A DNA stretch of 64,000 bases from Gaiella sp038230035 (GCA_038230035.1 JBBRNX010000011.1:1-64000); one strand, 5' to 3'. Positions 49,256-58,353 are shown, counted from the stretch's first letter. Program-made: numbers and translations. The notes: generated from the letters alone by a model not told the origin.

Positions 49256-50469
49256 GTTTCGCGATTGCGATCGTCGGGCTGGGCGCCCTGGTTCTCGTGC
49301 ATGAGGCGGGCCACTTCTTCGCGGCGCTCGCGCTCAAGATGCGCCCCCGTAAGTTCTACCTCGGCTTCCCGCCCGCGGTCCTCAAGACGACGCGCGGTGG
49401 CATCGAGTACGGCATTGGCGCGGTTCCGCTCGGCGGCTTCGTGAAGATCCCGGGAATGCATCGTCCGGCAGCGGGGGATGTCGACGTGCATCTCGCGCGC
49501 GTCGTCGGCGAAGCGCCCGACCTGGGAGGTCCGATCGAGCGGCTGCGCGCAGCCCTCGCGTCCGGCGACCACGGCGGTGCCCGCTTGGCGCTTGCGGCAG
49601 TCCGTGATCTCGTGGCGGAGCGCGACCTTTCCGATGCGGGGCGGAAGTCGGCCGAACGAGGCATCGAAGACCTCGCTGATGCGCTCGGCCCCGACGCGTA
49701 CTGGAGGGCGGCTCCGTGGAAGCGCGTGCTCGTGATCGCGGCCGGGCCCGGAGCGAACATCGTGCTGACGATTGCGCTGTTCACCGGTCTTCTGATGACC
49801 TCGGGCGGCACGGCGACGACGCGCGTCGAACGGGTCGTGGAGGGCACACCTGCGAAGGCCGCAGGGCTTCGGGCAGACGACACGATCCTGGCTATCGGCG
49901 GCACGACCATAACGACAGCAGCTGACATTCCGCGCCGGATCGCTAGATCGCACGGCGCACCGATCGTCCTGACCGTCTCGCGGAACGGTGAACGTGTCCG
50001 CGTCGGCCCCGTCGCGGCGAAGAAGGATCCGGTCGACGGCGTCTACCGGATCGGCTTCCGCCTCCACAGTGAGGGGCTCGGGTTGGTTCCCGCGGCGCAC
50101 CAGTCCGTGATCGCGACCTGGAGCGTGACCCGCGAGATCGGCAACTCACTCGGCCGCCTCGCTACGGGAAGCGGCCGCAAAGACATCTCGAGCCCGGTAG
50201 GCATCGTCCAGGGTTCCTCGGATGCGGCGAAGCAGGGGACAACGTCGTACCTCGAGGTGCTGGCGCTGATCTCGCTCTCGATCGCTCTCCTCAACCTGCT
50301 CCCGCTCCTGCCGCTCGACGGCGGGCACATCGCGTTCTCGCTCATCGAGGGCGTCCGGGGGCGGGCCGTTGCTCGTGAGGTGTACGAGCGCGTGTCGGTA
50401 GTCGGGATCGCGCTCGTGCTGCTGCTGTTCGTGATCGGCCTCTCGAACGACATCGGCCACCTGTCGTAG
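49252..50469 (+). CDS. site-2 membrane metalloprotease (RseP/Rip1 type, M50)
   Basis: 405 residues from ATG 49252. The zinc motif HEAGH is at residues 17-21 inside the first helix, a PDZ domain (VVEGTPAKAAGLRADDTILA) lies in the periplasmic part, and NLLPLLPLDGGHIAFSLIEG supplies the third zinc ligand. An extra helical insert (about residues 70-150, ARVVGEAPDLGGPIERLRAA) precedes the PDZ. Such proteases release anti-sigma factors; the ECF/anti-sigma pair at 33 kb would be a candidate target, which is inference. Confidence 0.93.
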   Translation: MSFAIAIVGLGALVLVHEAGHFFAALALKMRPRKFYLGFPPAVLKTTRGGIEYGIGAVPLGGFVKIPGMHRPAAGDVDVHLARVVGEAPDLGGPIERLRAALASGDHGGARLALAAVRDLVAERDLSDAGRKSAERGIEDLADALGPDAYWRAAPWKRVLVIAAGPGANIVLTIALFTGLLMTSGGTATTRVERVVEGTPAKAAGLRADDTILAIGGTTITTAADIPRRIARSHGAPIVLTVSRNGERVRVGPVAAKKDPVDGVYRIGFRLHSEGLGLVPAAHQSVIATWSVTREIGNSLGRLATGSGRKDISSPVGIVQGSSDAAKQGTTSYLEVLALISLSIALLNLLPLLPLDGGHIAFSLIEGVRGRAVAREVYERVSVVGIALVLLLFVIGLSNDIGHLS

Positions 50470-50481
50470 CGCACCTCAGGC

Positions 50482-51666
50482 ATGGAAGAGGTCGCAACGC
50501 CTTCCGCCGCCCCGTCTCTAGACTTGAGAGCGATGGCCAGCGCCCTCCAGATCAAGGTCGGCGACGTCGCGATCGGCGCCGGGGCTCCCGTTGTCGTCCA
50601 GTCGATGACCCTGACGAAGACGCACGACGTCGAGGCGACGACCGCGCAGATCGCCGCGCTCGCGTCGGCGGGCTGCGAGATCGTCCGCGTCGCTGTCCCG
50701 AAGACCGAGGATGCCGAGGCCCTACCCAAGCTTGTCCGCCTGTCGCCGGTCCCGCTGATCGCGGACATTCACTTCAACCACTCGCTCGCGCTGAAGGCGA
50801 TCGAGGCAGGCGTCGCCGCCGTGCGTATCAACCCGGGGAACATCGGCGGCCCCGACCGCGTCGCCGAGGTTGTCGAAGCGGCGAAGAAGAAGGGCATCTC
50901 GATGCGGATCGGCGCGAACTCCGGCTCGCTCCCGGCGCACCTGCAGGAGCTCGCCCGCCAGGACACCGCCGAAGCGCTCGTCACCGAGGCACTCGAGCAG
51001 GTGGAGCTGCTCGAGAAGCTCGACTACCGCGACTTCAAGATCTCGGTCAAATCGTCACACGTACCGACCATGATTCGCGCCTATCGCATGCTTTCGGCGA
51101 AAGTGCCGTACCCTCTCCACCTCGGCGTCACCGAGGCAGGCACCCCGTTCGCAGGCACGATCAAGAGCGCGGTCGGGATGGGCGCGCTGCTCGCGGACGG
51201 CATCGGCGACACGCTGCGCGTCTCGCTCACGGCGGACCCCGTGAAGGAGGTCGAGGTCGCTTGGGAGATCCTCAAGGCGCTCGGCCTGCGCGAGCGTGGC
51301 CCCGTGATGATCGCGTGCCCTTCGTGCGGGCGGGACAACGTGGGCGTCGAGAGCCTCGCCGTTGTCGTCGAGGACCGCTTGCGGGCCTACCCGGAGGCTG
51401 TCGAGGTCGCCGTGATGGGCTGCGCCGTGAATGGACCGGGGGAGGCGGGCGACGCCGACTTCGGCATCGCAGGCGGTCGCGACGTCGGCTTCATCTACGC
51501 CCACGGCCGCGTGCTGAAGAAGGTGCCGTCCGACGTCCTGATCGACGAGCTGTTCCGCGAGATCGACGCGTGGATCGCAGATGGCATGAAGCGGCCGAAG
51601 CGGCTGAAGATGGCGAAGCCGGCCGCCCTTGCGATGGCCGAAGCCTCGCTCATCCCACTCGACTAG
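50482..51666 (+). CDS. ispG: 4-hydroxy-3-methylbut-2-en-1-yl diphosphate synthase
   Basis: 394 residues from ATG 50482, or 377 from ATG 50533, which matches the family start (KVGDVAIGAGAPVVVQSMT). Radical-free [4Fe-4S] enzyme of the MEP pathway; the cluster Cys are in MIACPSCGRDNVGVES and VAVMGCAVNGPGEAGDADFG. Its TIM barrel residues (LIADIHFNHSLALKAIE, VRINPGNIGG) are conserved. Two of the seven MEP enzymes are thus in this operon. Confidence 0.96.
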   Translation: MEEVATPSAAPSLDLRAMASALQIKVGDVAIGAGAPVVVQSMTLTKTHDVEATTAQIAALASAGCEIVRVAVPKTEDAEALPKLVRLSPVPLIADIHFNHSLALKAIEAGVAAVRINPGNIGGPDRVAEVVEAAKKKGISMRIGANSGSLPAHLQELARQDTAEALVTEALEQVELLEKLDYRDFKISVKSSHVPTMIRAYRMLSAKVPYPLHLGVTEAGTPFAGTIKSAVGMGALLADGIGDTLRVSLTADPVKEVEVAWEILKALGLRERGPVMIACPSCGRDNVGVESLAVVVEDRLRAYPEAVEVAVMGCAVNGPGEAGDADFGIAGGRDVGFIYAHGRVLKKVPSDVLIDELFREIDAWIADGMKRPKRLKMAKPAALAMAEASLIPLD

Positions 51667-51681
51667 TCTGAAGAGGCAACG

Positions 51682-53388
51682 ATGCTGGCCCGTGCCTCAC
51701 AGCTGTTTCTGCCGACCCTGCGCGACGCTCCCGCCGATGCGGAGGCCGTCAGCCACAAGCTCCTCGTCCGCGGCGGCTTCATCCGCCAGCTGAGTGCCGG
51801 GGTCTGGACGTTTCTGCCGCTCGGCTGGCGCGTCCACCAGAAGATCGTCCAGATCGTCCGCGAGGAGATGAACGCGATCGGCGGCCAGGAGATGCTGATG
51901 CCGGTCCTGACCCCGGCCGAGCTCTGGGAGCAGACGGGCCGCGCCGAGATCCCGGAGATCTTCCATCTCGAGGATCGCAACGGCCGCCGGTTCATTCTCC
52001 CGATCACGCACGAGGAGACGGTCACCTTTCATGCGAAGGAGATCCAGAGCTACCGGCAGCTGCCCCAGATCCTCTACCACTTTGCGATCAAGAACCGCGA
52101 CGAGCCGAGACCGCGCGGTGGGCTGCTTCGCATGCGGGAGTTCATCATGAAGGACGCCTACTCGTTCGACCGTGACGAGGCCAGGTTGGACGTGGCCTTC
52201 TGGAAGCACAAGGACGCCTACGACAGGATCTTCGAGCGTTGTGGCCTCGAGGTGTTCTTCGTGCAGGCCGAGTCGGGGATGATGGGCGGCAAGGAGTCGT
52301 TCGACTACCTTGCCCCGTCTAGCTCGGGGGAGAACACACTCGTGACCTGCGAGCGCGGCGACTATGCCGCGGATCTCGAGATTGCCCGCGGCGTTCCTCG
52401 AGCACCCGAGTTTCCCGCGTCCCTCGGCGCGCCAGCCGAGGTCGAGACACCCGACGTGACGACGATCGAGTCGTTAGCGGCGTTTCTCGGCGTCGACGCA
52501 GCGGCGACGTCGAAGGCGATGCCGGTTGTCACAGCCGACGGAACGCTCGTGCTCGGCCTCGTCCGTGGCGACGATCGCCTCGAGGAGGCCAAACTCGCGG
52601 CGGCGCTCGGCTCGGCTGTGCGCCCGGCGACCGTCGACGAGATCCGCGCCGCGTTCGGAGCCGACCCCGGCTCGCTCGGTCCGGTCGGCTTCGCCGGGCC
52701 TGTGCTGGCCGACGAGGCGCTTCGCAAGGGCCAGTTCGTCGCAGGCGCGAACAAGACGGGCTGGCACCTCCGCGGTGTCGAGGCGGGCCGCGATTTCGAG
52801 CCCAGCTTCGCGGACATTCGGCAGTCTCAAGAGGGTGACATGTGCCCGAACTGCGGCGGGCGCCTGGAGTTCCAGACGGCGATCGAGGTCGGCCACATCT
52901 TCAAGTTCGGCAGCCGCTACTCCGAGCCGCTCAGCGCCACCTTCCTCGACGAGGACGGGACGGAGAAGCCGCTCGTCGGAGGCAGCTACGGCATCGGGCC
53001 GGCCCGGATCATGGCTGCGCTCGTCGAGCAGCGCCACGACGAGAACGGCATCGTCTGGCCGGCGTCGGTCGCGCCGTACCACGTGCACGTCGTCGGCCTT
53101 GCGGGCGGGGAGGAGATCGCGGCGAACACGGCCGCCGACCTTGCGGGCCACGGCTTCGACGTGCTCCTGGACGACCGTGCGGGTCGGGCCGGCGAGAAGT
53201 TCGCGGATGCCGACCTGCTTGGTTGCCCCGTCCGGGTGACGGTGGGCAAGAAATCAGTGGAGGACAATGCGGTCGACGTGAGGTCGCGCGGCGATGCAAG
53301 CGACAAGCGCATCCCTGCCGGCAGCGTCGTCAATTGGGTCGTGACATGGATGGAGGAGCAGCGATGGCGGCGAAACCTCGGAAACTGA
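51682..53388 (+). CDS. proS: prolyl-tRNA synthetase with editing domain
   Basis: 568 residues, the bacterial form with the INS editing domain (about 225-390, VTCERGDYAADLEIARG onwards). Class II motif 1 region is GFIRQLSAGVWTFLPLGWRV, motif 2 RPRGGLLRMREFIMKDAYSF, motif 3 GSYGIGPARIMAALVEQ. The anticodon-binding domain ends the protein. Start ATG 51682 with GAGG upstream. The following regulator starts inside its last codons. Confidence 0.96.
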   Translation: MLARASQLFLPTLRDAPADAEAVSHKLLVRGGFIRQLSAGVWTFLPLGWRVHQKIVQIVREEMNAIGGQEMLMPVLTPAELWEQTGRAEIPEIFHLEDRNGRRFILPITHEETVTFHAKEIQSYRQLPQILYHFAIKNRDEPRPRGGLLRMREFIMKDAYSFDRDEARLDVAFWKHKDAYDRIFERCGLEVFFVQAESGMMGGKESFDYLAPSSSGENTLVTCERGDYAADLEIARGVPRAPEFPASLGAPAEVETPDVTTIESLAAFLGVDAAATSKAMPVVTADGTLVLGLVRGDDRLEEAKLAAALGSAVRPATVDEIRAAFGADPGSLGPVGFAGPVLADEALRKGQFVAGANKTGWHLRGVEAGRDFEPSFADIRQSQEGDMCPNCGGRLEFQTAIEVGHIFKFGSRYSEPLSATFLDEDGTEKPLVGGSYGIGPARIMAALVEQRHDENGIVWPASVAPYHVHVVGLAGGEEIAANTAADLAGHGFDVLLDDRAGRAGEKFADADLLGCPVRVTVGKKSVEDNAVDVRSRGDASDKRIPAGSVVNWVVTWMEEQRWRRNLGN

Positions 53389-53663
53389 GCACGGAGTCGC
53401 TCGGTCAGACGATCGAGAAGCTGATGGCGGAGACAGGCCTGACCTACAGGGCGCTCGCTGAAAAGACGAGCCTGTCGGCGGGCTACCTGAACCACATCGT
53501 CCACGGCAACCGGCCCGTGCCGTCGAACGAGGTGCTTGCGCGGCTGGCGAAGTCCCTCGGTGTGAAGCCGGAGCATTTCCGCGAGTACCGGATCCGGTAC
53601 ATCACCGACAAGCTCGAGAAGATGCCCGAGCTCGTCGACCGCCTGTACAAGCGCCTCGGCTGA
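53364..53663 (+). CDS. XRE-type helix-turn-helix protein, coupled to proS
   Basis: 99 residues. ATG 53364 has GGAGGA seven bases upstream and overlaps the proS end by 25 bases; an earlier in-frame ATG (53346) is less well placed. HTH: LTYRALAEKTSLSAGYLNHI and VPSNEVLARLAKSLGVKPE, an XRE/Cro fold. The C-terminal RIRYITDKLEKMPELVDRLY is helical. Coupling to a synthetase gene is unusual for a regulator; its target is unknown. A terminator hairpin follows at 53708. Confidence 0.88.
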   Translation: MAAKPRKLSTESLGQTIEKLMAETGLTYRALAEKTSLSAGYLNHIVHGNRPVPSNEVLARLAKSLGVKPEHFREYRIRYITDKLEKMPELVDRLYKRLG

Positions 53664-53707
53664 GCGCACCCTCCTACCTCGCCAGGCTCTTCCTCCCAGA
53701 CGTGGGC

Positions 53708-53739
53708 GAGGGAGCCAGTCAACGCGCACTGGCTCCCTC
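53708..53739. terminator. strong bidirectional terminator hairpin
   Basis: A perfect 12-bp stem (GAGGGAGCCAGT with ACTGGCTCCCTC) around an 8-base loop sits between the end of the XRE gene and the end of the convergent beta-helix gene. No long T run flanks it on the plus side (CTCGTGCT), so it is a stem-type terminator that could serve both genes. Confidence 0.75.
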
Positions 53740-53781
53740 TCGTGCTAAGCCGCCGACCGAGATGTCGGCCCGGCACAGCGT

Positions 53782-54552
53782 TTACGACGTCGGGCTGAAA
53801 CCGCCGCCCTTGCCGAAGTTGCAGATGTCCGTCTCGTTGCCCGAGATGCTGTTCTCGGCCTTGATAAACGAGATGCCGGGCTTGGACGCGCTCACGCCGC
53901 CTGCCTTGTAGATCAGGAGGCCGCAAGCGGTGACCTTCGCCGGCGTGTAGTCGTTACCGGTCACGGTGTTGCCGGTGACCTTCGCCGTCGCGCCGAACGA
54001 GACCTGGATGCCGTTCTGGGCGATGAAGTTCACCGGGCCGAGGCCGGTCACCGTGTTGTTGGCAACCGTTACTGCCGCACCGGAGCCGCTGATCACGACG
54101 CCGTTCTTCTGGTAGCGAGAGATCGTCGTTCCGCTCAGTGTTCCGGTCGCCGACGGTCCGGTGACAGCACCGGCCTGGTCGACTGTCGTGTAGAGCACGC
54201 CGACACCATGCTGCGACCCGTTGAACGGGTTTTCGCCGATGTCGTGAACCGTGGCACCGGTCACGTTGACGGCAGCCGCGTTGACGACGACGCCGTAGTA
54301 GTTGGCGCCGAAGATGTCGGCAGCGCCGACCGAGCCTGTGGTACCCGGACCGAAGTAGACGCCGATGTTGCAGCCGGTCGCGTCTACCGCCCCGGTCACC
54401 GGAGCCGCCGGGTTGATGACTGCCGCCGTCAGGTCGATGCCGTCGCGAACAAGACCGGTCGGCGTACAGATTGCAGCACTGGCGCCGCCGATCGAGATCG
54501 CAGCGGTGGTTGCCACCACGGCGAGCGCAGCAAGGAATGAAACACGTTTCAT
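53782..54552 (-). CDS. secreted right-handed beta-helix protein
   Basis: 256 residues from ATG 54550-54552, chosen by the strong GGAGGT and by the signal peptide: basic MKRVSF, hydrophobic core, ending ISIGGASAA. The mature part has repeating 20-30-residue parallel beta-helix turns (VTGATVHDI, VTVANNTVTGLG, KVTGNTVTGNDYT, NSISGNETDICNFGKGGG) like pectate-lyase/CASH repeats. Several Cys (CTPTG, ATGCNIG, KVTACGLL, DICNFG) may form disulfides. No catalytic residues recognised. A secreted polysaccharide-binding or surface protein is likely. Confidence 0.85.
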   Translation of the reverse strand: MKRVSFLAALAVVATTAAISIGGASAAICTPTGLVRDGIDLTAAVINPAAPVTGAVDATGCNIGVYFGPGTTGSVGAADIFGANYYGVVVNAAAVNVTGATVHDIGENPFNGSQHGVGVLYTTVDQAGAVTGPSATGTLSGTTISRYQKNGVVISGSGAAVTVANNTVTGLGPVNFIAQNGIQVSFGATAKVTGNTVTGNDYTPAKVTACGLLIYKAGGVSASKPGISFIKAENSISGNETDICNFGKGGGFSPTS

Positions 54553-54922
54553 GTGAACCTCCACGTCAGACGTGCGAGTTGGCGACATCCCGAAACGGAT
54601 CCGCCTGATACGCCAGACCAGCAGGCGGAGGTCGCAACGCGGAGCACATGCAGGCTCCGAAGCCTCCGCGCCAGTCTGCGCGCAAGGCGACCGCAGCACC
54701 CTTCGACAGAGCTCACAGACACCGTTACACGATCCCAACACGTGGTTGGCATTCGCCTAGATCTGAGAGAGGCGGCCGTCGGATTCCTAGTGCGCGCCAG
54801 GATGACCGCTCGCGGGGCGTGGCCCTTGGCTGAGCGCGGCCCAGGCCAGGTCGCAGAGCCCGCCGCTCGCCGGTTAGTGTGGATCTGGCAGCTGCGCCCA
54901 CGGCGAACGAAGGGTAGGCATC
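54553..54922. other. intergenic region upstream of the beta-helix and flotillin-like genes
   Basis: 370 bases between divergent starts. It contains promoter-like elements for both sides and a short inverted repeat (GGCTCCGAAGCC near 54655), but no convincing gene; the reading frames across it are Arg-rich shadows. Nothing else is visible. Confidence 0.5.
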
Positions 54923-56949
54923 GTGAACTTCCTGGCATACGTCATCCCGATTGCGGTCCTCGGCGCCATCGCGCTGCTGATCGTGTTCAAGAGCTTGAAG
55001 TCGATCGGCCCGACCGAGATCGGCTTGGTGACGAAGCGTCTCGGGAAGAAGCTGTCCGAGGGCAATGTGATTGCGATGAGCGGCGAGGCGGCTTCCAACA
55101 CGGTCTGCTGATGCCCGGGTTGCGGTTCAAGCTCTGGCCGATCTACTCGATCGCCAAGTACCCATGGGTGCAGGTGCCTGCGGGCGAGATCGGCCTGGTG
55201 ATCGCCCAGGTCGGTGCTCCGTTGCCTGTCGGCGCGAAGAGCGCGATATACAAGCCGGAGTTCGGCGACTTCAGCAACGTGACCACGTTCCTTGATGCCG
55301 GTGGCCAGAAAGGTGTTCAGCGGCCGGTCCTGCCGCCCGGCACGCTTGCGCCGATCCACCCTGTCGCCTTCCTCGTCATCACCTCCGACGAGGTGTACGG
55401 CGAACCGGTGTCGACCGAGCTGATGGGGAACGCGCAGGGGTCGCTCGGTCCGGAGAGCTTCGGGCTCACTCCTGACAGTCTCCGCGTCATGTCTATTAGC
55501 TCGTCCGAGGGCAAGGATCAGGTCGGAATCATCTATGCGCTCGAAGGGGATCCGCTGCCGCGAGGCGCGATCGCCGGGCGACTCGGCGACTACGCCGACA
55601 TCGAGTCGCTTGAGGGCACCGACACGTCTGTCTCCGAGATAGTCGCGGCGCTCCTCGGCAACAAGAACGAGCTGCACAACAACTACCAGGACTTCCAGCG
55701 GTTCCTCGACAACGGCGGCCGCATCGGTCTGCAGCACGATCCGTTGCTTCCGGGCGCATACCTCCTGAATCCGTTTTTGATTCGCGTCGAGCTCACCGAC
55801 ATGCTCGTGATCCAGCAGGGCGAGGTCGCGGTGATCAAGAGTTACGTCGGCCTGCCCACCGCCGACACGAGCGGCGAGGACTTCAAGTTCGGCTCGATCG
55901 TGCAGCCGGGGCACCAAGGTATCTGGTCGGAGCCGCTTCGCACCGGCAAGTACCCGTTGAACCCGCACTGCTACGGCGCCGTCGTGGTTCCGACCAGCAT
56001 CCTGACGCTCAATTGGGCGGACGCGTCGAGCCAGGCGCACAACCTTGACGCGTCGCTGTCGCCGATCGATGGCAAGAGCCGCGAGGGATTCAAGTTCAAC
56101 ATCGACCTGCAGGTGCAGATCCATGTGCCAGACACGAAGGCGCCAAAGGTGATCAGTATGGTCGGGACCATGCAGAACCTCGTCAACGAGGTGCTGCAGA
56201 GCGCAGTTGGCAACTACTTCCGCAACACGCTGCAGGGTCTCGCCGCCATTGCGTTCATCGAGACGCGCGACGCCGTGCAGCGTGAGGCTGAGGAGTACAT
56301 CAAGGGCTATCTCTCCGGCTATGACGTCGAGACGCGCGGCGTCTACATCCAGGACGTCGACTTGCCGGAATCGCTCGTCGAAGTTCTCCAAGCGCGCGAG
56401 ATCGCAAACCAGCAAAAGGCGACGTTCGAGGAGGAACGGGCCGCCCAGGACGTCCGCGTCGAGATGGAGAAGTCCAAGGGTGTCGCCGACAAGCAGAGTG
56501 AGCTGGCGGCCTCCCAGGTTGCGATCACGATCGCGTCGAACCAGGCCAGCGCGAGGAAGGCGGAGGCCGACGGCGTTGCAACGTTCACCAAAGAGACTGG
56601 CCAAGCCGAAGCGAATGTCATCGAGGCAAAGGGTTTGGCTCGCGCGGCAGGCTACAAGGCACAAGTCGCTGCTCTCGGCCAGGGCTCGACAGCACTTGTG
56701 GCGATCGCAACGGAGATCAGCAGCGGCCATGTCAAGGTCGTCCCCGACGTGTTGGTCGCGGGTGGCGGTAGCGCCCTGGACGCGCTGGCCGCAACGTTGG
56801 TCGATCGCCTCAATGGCAGGAGCGGCAAGAACGACGACGAGTCGGCGAAAGCAACGGCTCCGAGTCGTCGTAAGGCGCCGCCGCCGGAGCCTGCAGCTGA
56901 GAGCAGCCCGGCGGGGAGTGAGACGCCGCCGGCGGTCGTGAAGAGCTGA
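54923..56949 (+). pseudogene. flotillin-like SPFH protein, one-base frameshift
   Basis: The first 62 codons (hydrophobic N-terminal helix, GPTEIGLVTKRLGKKLSEG, AMSGEAA) are one frame. The family sequence then continues in the next frame from FQHGLLMPGLRFKLWPIYSI to the end at 56949. The break is at about 55089-55092, where a lost G in GCGG(G)CTT would restore GEAGFQHGLL. The product would have about 675 residues: SPFH domains, then a long coiled coil rich in AEAD/QAEAN (about 480-620) and a Pro/Ala tail. Flotillins scaffold membrane microdomains. A second SPFH gene is at 11.8 kb. Confidence 0.8.
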
Positions 56950-56989
56950 TCCCGTCGACCGAGCCGGTGCCCGCTAGACTGCCCGGTCG

Positions 56990-57029
56990 CGGGGCGTGGC
57001 GCAGCCTGGTTAGCGCGCTAGTCTGGGGG
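56990..57029 (+). tRNA. 5' half of a tRNA-Pro(GGG) gene, interrupted at the anticodon loop
   Basis: The first 40 bases of a tRNA are intact: acceptor strand CGGGGCG, TG, a D arm GCGC...GCGC with the loop AGCCTGGTTA, base G, anticodon strand CTAGT and loop CTGGGGG (anticodon GGG). The sequence then turns to GCGAAAGCGCC rather than the expected ACTAG. No variable loop, T arm or acceptor 3' strand follows in the next 130 bases. A TAGACT box ten bases upstream (56975-56980) is a good -10. The integrase gene begins just beyond, so this is the left attachment site of the element. Confidence 0.85.
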
Positions 57030-57039
57030 GCGAAAGCGC

Positions 57040-57057
57040 CGTTCCCCCTGGTTCCCC
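57040..57057 (+). repeat. direct repeat next to the attachment site, copy 1
   Basis: CGTTCCCCCTGGTTCCCC, 11 bases beyond the broken anticodon loop. It recurs 72 bases downstream with one change. C/T runs like these next to an att core are candidate integrase or excisionase arm-type binding sites. Confidence 0.6.
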
Positions 57058-57111
57058 CGACTGCCCCGTAACGGCTGGAAACAGCGGTTTCGCGTGAGAC
57101 GGGTTCCCCTC

Positions 57112-57129
57112 CGTTCCCCCTGATTCCCC
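57112..57129 (+). repeat. direct repeat next to the attachment site, copy 2
   Basis: CGTTCCCCCTGATTCCCC, 17 of 18 bases identical to copy 1. A half-copy GGTTCCCCT lies at 57102-57110. The repeats fill the 127 bases between the tRNA and the integrase stop. Confidence 0.6.
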
Positions 57130-57156
57130 GCCCGCGGTTGCCACACGGTTGCCATT

Positions 57157-58353
57157 TCAGCCCCCGAAACCTGCCGCGGCGAGCTTCGCTCCGAGTCGAT
57201 CGCGTTGCGTCTCGAGCACGTCCGCGTAGACGGTCGCGGTCACCGCAGCGGTGGCGTGCCGGGCGAGCCGTGACGCCTCCGCGAGCGTCAGGCCGGCGTT
57301 CAGAGCGTTCGCGACCAGCGAGTGACGTAGGTCGTGCGCAGTGACGTGTCCGAGCTTCGCGTTCTCGGCGGCGGCGACGATCGCGCGGAGCGCGTTCCGC
57401 TGCCCGTGCGCCTTCCCGGTGAGCGTTGCGAACACGAGCGCATCAGCACGGACGAGGTGAATGCCGAGACCCGCTCGGCGTGCCCGGTGGACGCGGAGCT
57501 CGCGGACGAGTGCGGGGAGGAGGTCGAGCGTCGCCGAGCTCGCAGCGGTCTTGAGTGGCACCGAGTGGCCGGAGCGGTCTAGCTGTGCCGTGACCGTCAC
57601 ACGTCCGCCGTCGAGGTCGAGGTCCGACCACCGCAGCGCGAGCGCCTCGCTGAGCCGGAGGCCGGCGTACGCGAGCGTCGCCGCGAGCGGCCGATACTCA
57701 TCGCCGAGACGGGCGAGCAGGGTGGCGATCTGCTTCGCGTCGAGGTATCGCGGCAGCCGCTTGCGGGTCGAGCCGGGCCGGTCATCACGGTCGAGGCCCG
57801 CAGCCGGCGACATCAGGATGTAGCCCTGCCGGGCGGCGTACCGGAGCATCGCCGACACCGCGGTGAGAATCCCACGCTGCGTGTTCGGCGCGAGCTCCGT
57901 GGCGCGGAGTCCGTCGAGCCAGCGGCGCAGGTCGGCTGTCGTGAGCTCGTCGACACGCCTCGAGCCGAACTCGGGCTCGAACCGCTTGTCGACGTGGTGC
58001 TCATACAGCGCCACGCACCTCGGAGAGCGCCGCTGGCGCTCGTCCAGACTCCCGACGAGGGAGCGCAGGTGCGAGAGCCATTCGTCGCGCAGCGCCGTGA
58101 TAGTGGGCGCGTCGGCGCCCACGCGCAGGATGCCGCGGTCGCGGTCGGTTGTGAGTCCGCCCGCCTCAGTTGCCGCGTCGGTCTTGTTGGTTGCCGCGAG
58201 CCGGCGGCGCAGGACGCGCCCGTCGACCTTGCCGGCGAACTCGAACACGACGGAGCCGTCCGCGAGCGTGCGTTGCCAGAGATTCGGGATCCGGCGCTGG
58301 CCGACGTGAACAGGGACGCGGGTGGTGGCGCCGTGCGAGACTTCGCGAGTCAT
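57157..58353 (-). CDS. int: tyrosine-recombinase integrase
   Basis: 398 residues. An N-terminal SAM-like core-binding domain with an arm-binding part (LRDEWLSHLRSLVGSLDERQ), then the catalytic domain with Arg in LAYAGLRLSEALALRWSDLD, Lys in SVPLKTAASSAT, the His-x2-Arg box TAHDLRHSLVANAL, a second His (RLARHAT) and Tyr nucleophile in VTATVYADVLET. All five active-site positions are present. Inserts or excises the element at the adjacent tRNA site. Coupled to the excisionase-like gene (overlap of four bases). Confidence 0.95.
   Translation of the reverse strand: MTREVSHGATTRVPVHVGQRRIPNLWQRTLADGSVVFEFAGKVDGRVLRRRLAATNKTDAATEAGGLTTDRDRGILRVGADAPTITALRDEWLSHLRSLVGSLDERQRRSPRCVALYEHHVDKRFEPEFGSRRVDELTTADLRRWLDGLRATELAPNTQRGILTAVSAMLRYAARQGYILMSPAAGLDRDDRPGSTRKRLPRYLDAKQIATLLARLGDEYRPLAATLAYAGLRLSEALALRWSDLDLDGGRVTVTAQLDRSGHSVPLKTAASSATLDLLPALVRELRVHRARRAGLGIHLVRADALVFATLTGKAHGQRNALRAIVAAAENAKLGHVTAHDLRHSLVANALNAGLTLAEASRLARHATAAVTATVYADVLETQRDRLGAKLAAAGFGG

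Noticed and set aside
56990..57068. A complete but degenerate tRNA using TGCCCCG at 57062-57068 as acceptor 3' strand
   Set aside because: Neither the anticodon stem nor a T arm can be paired with the intervening bases.
57030..57156. Intron within the tRNA-Pro anticodon loop
   Set aside because: No tRNA 3' half follows before the integrase gene, and the region lacks group I intron core features; integration is the simpler account.
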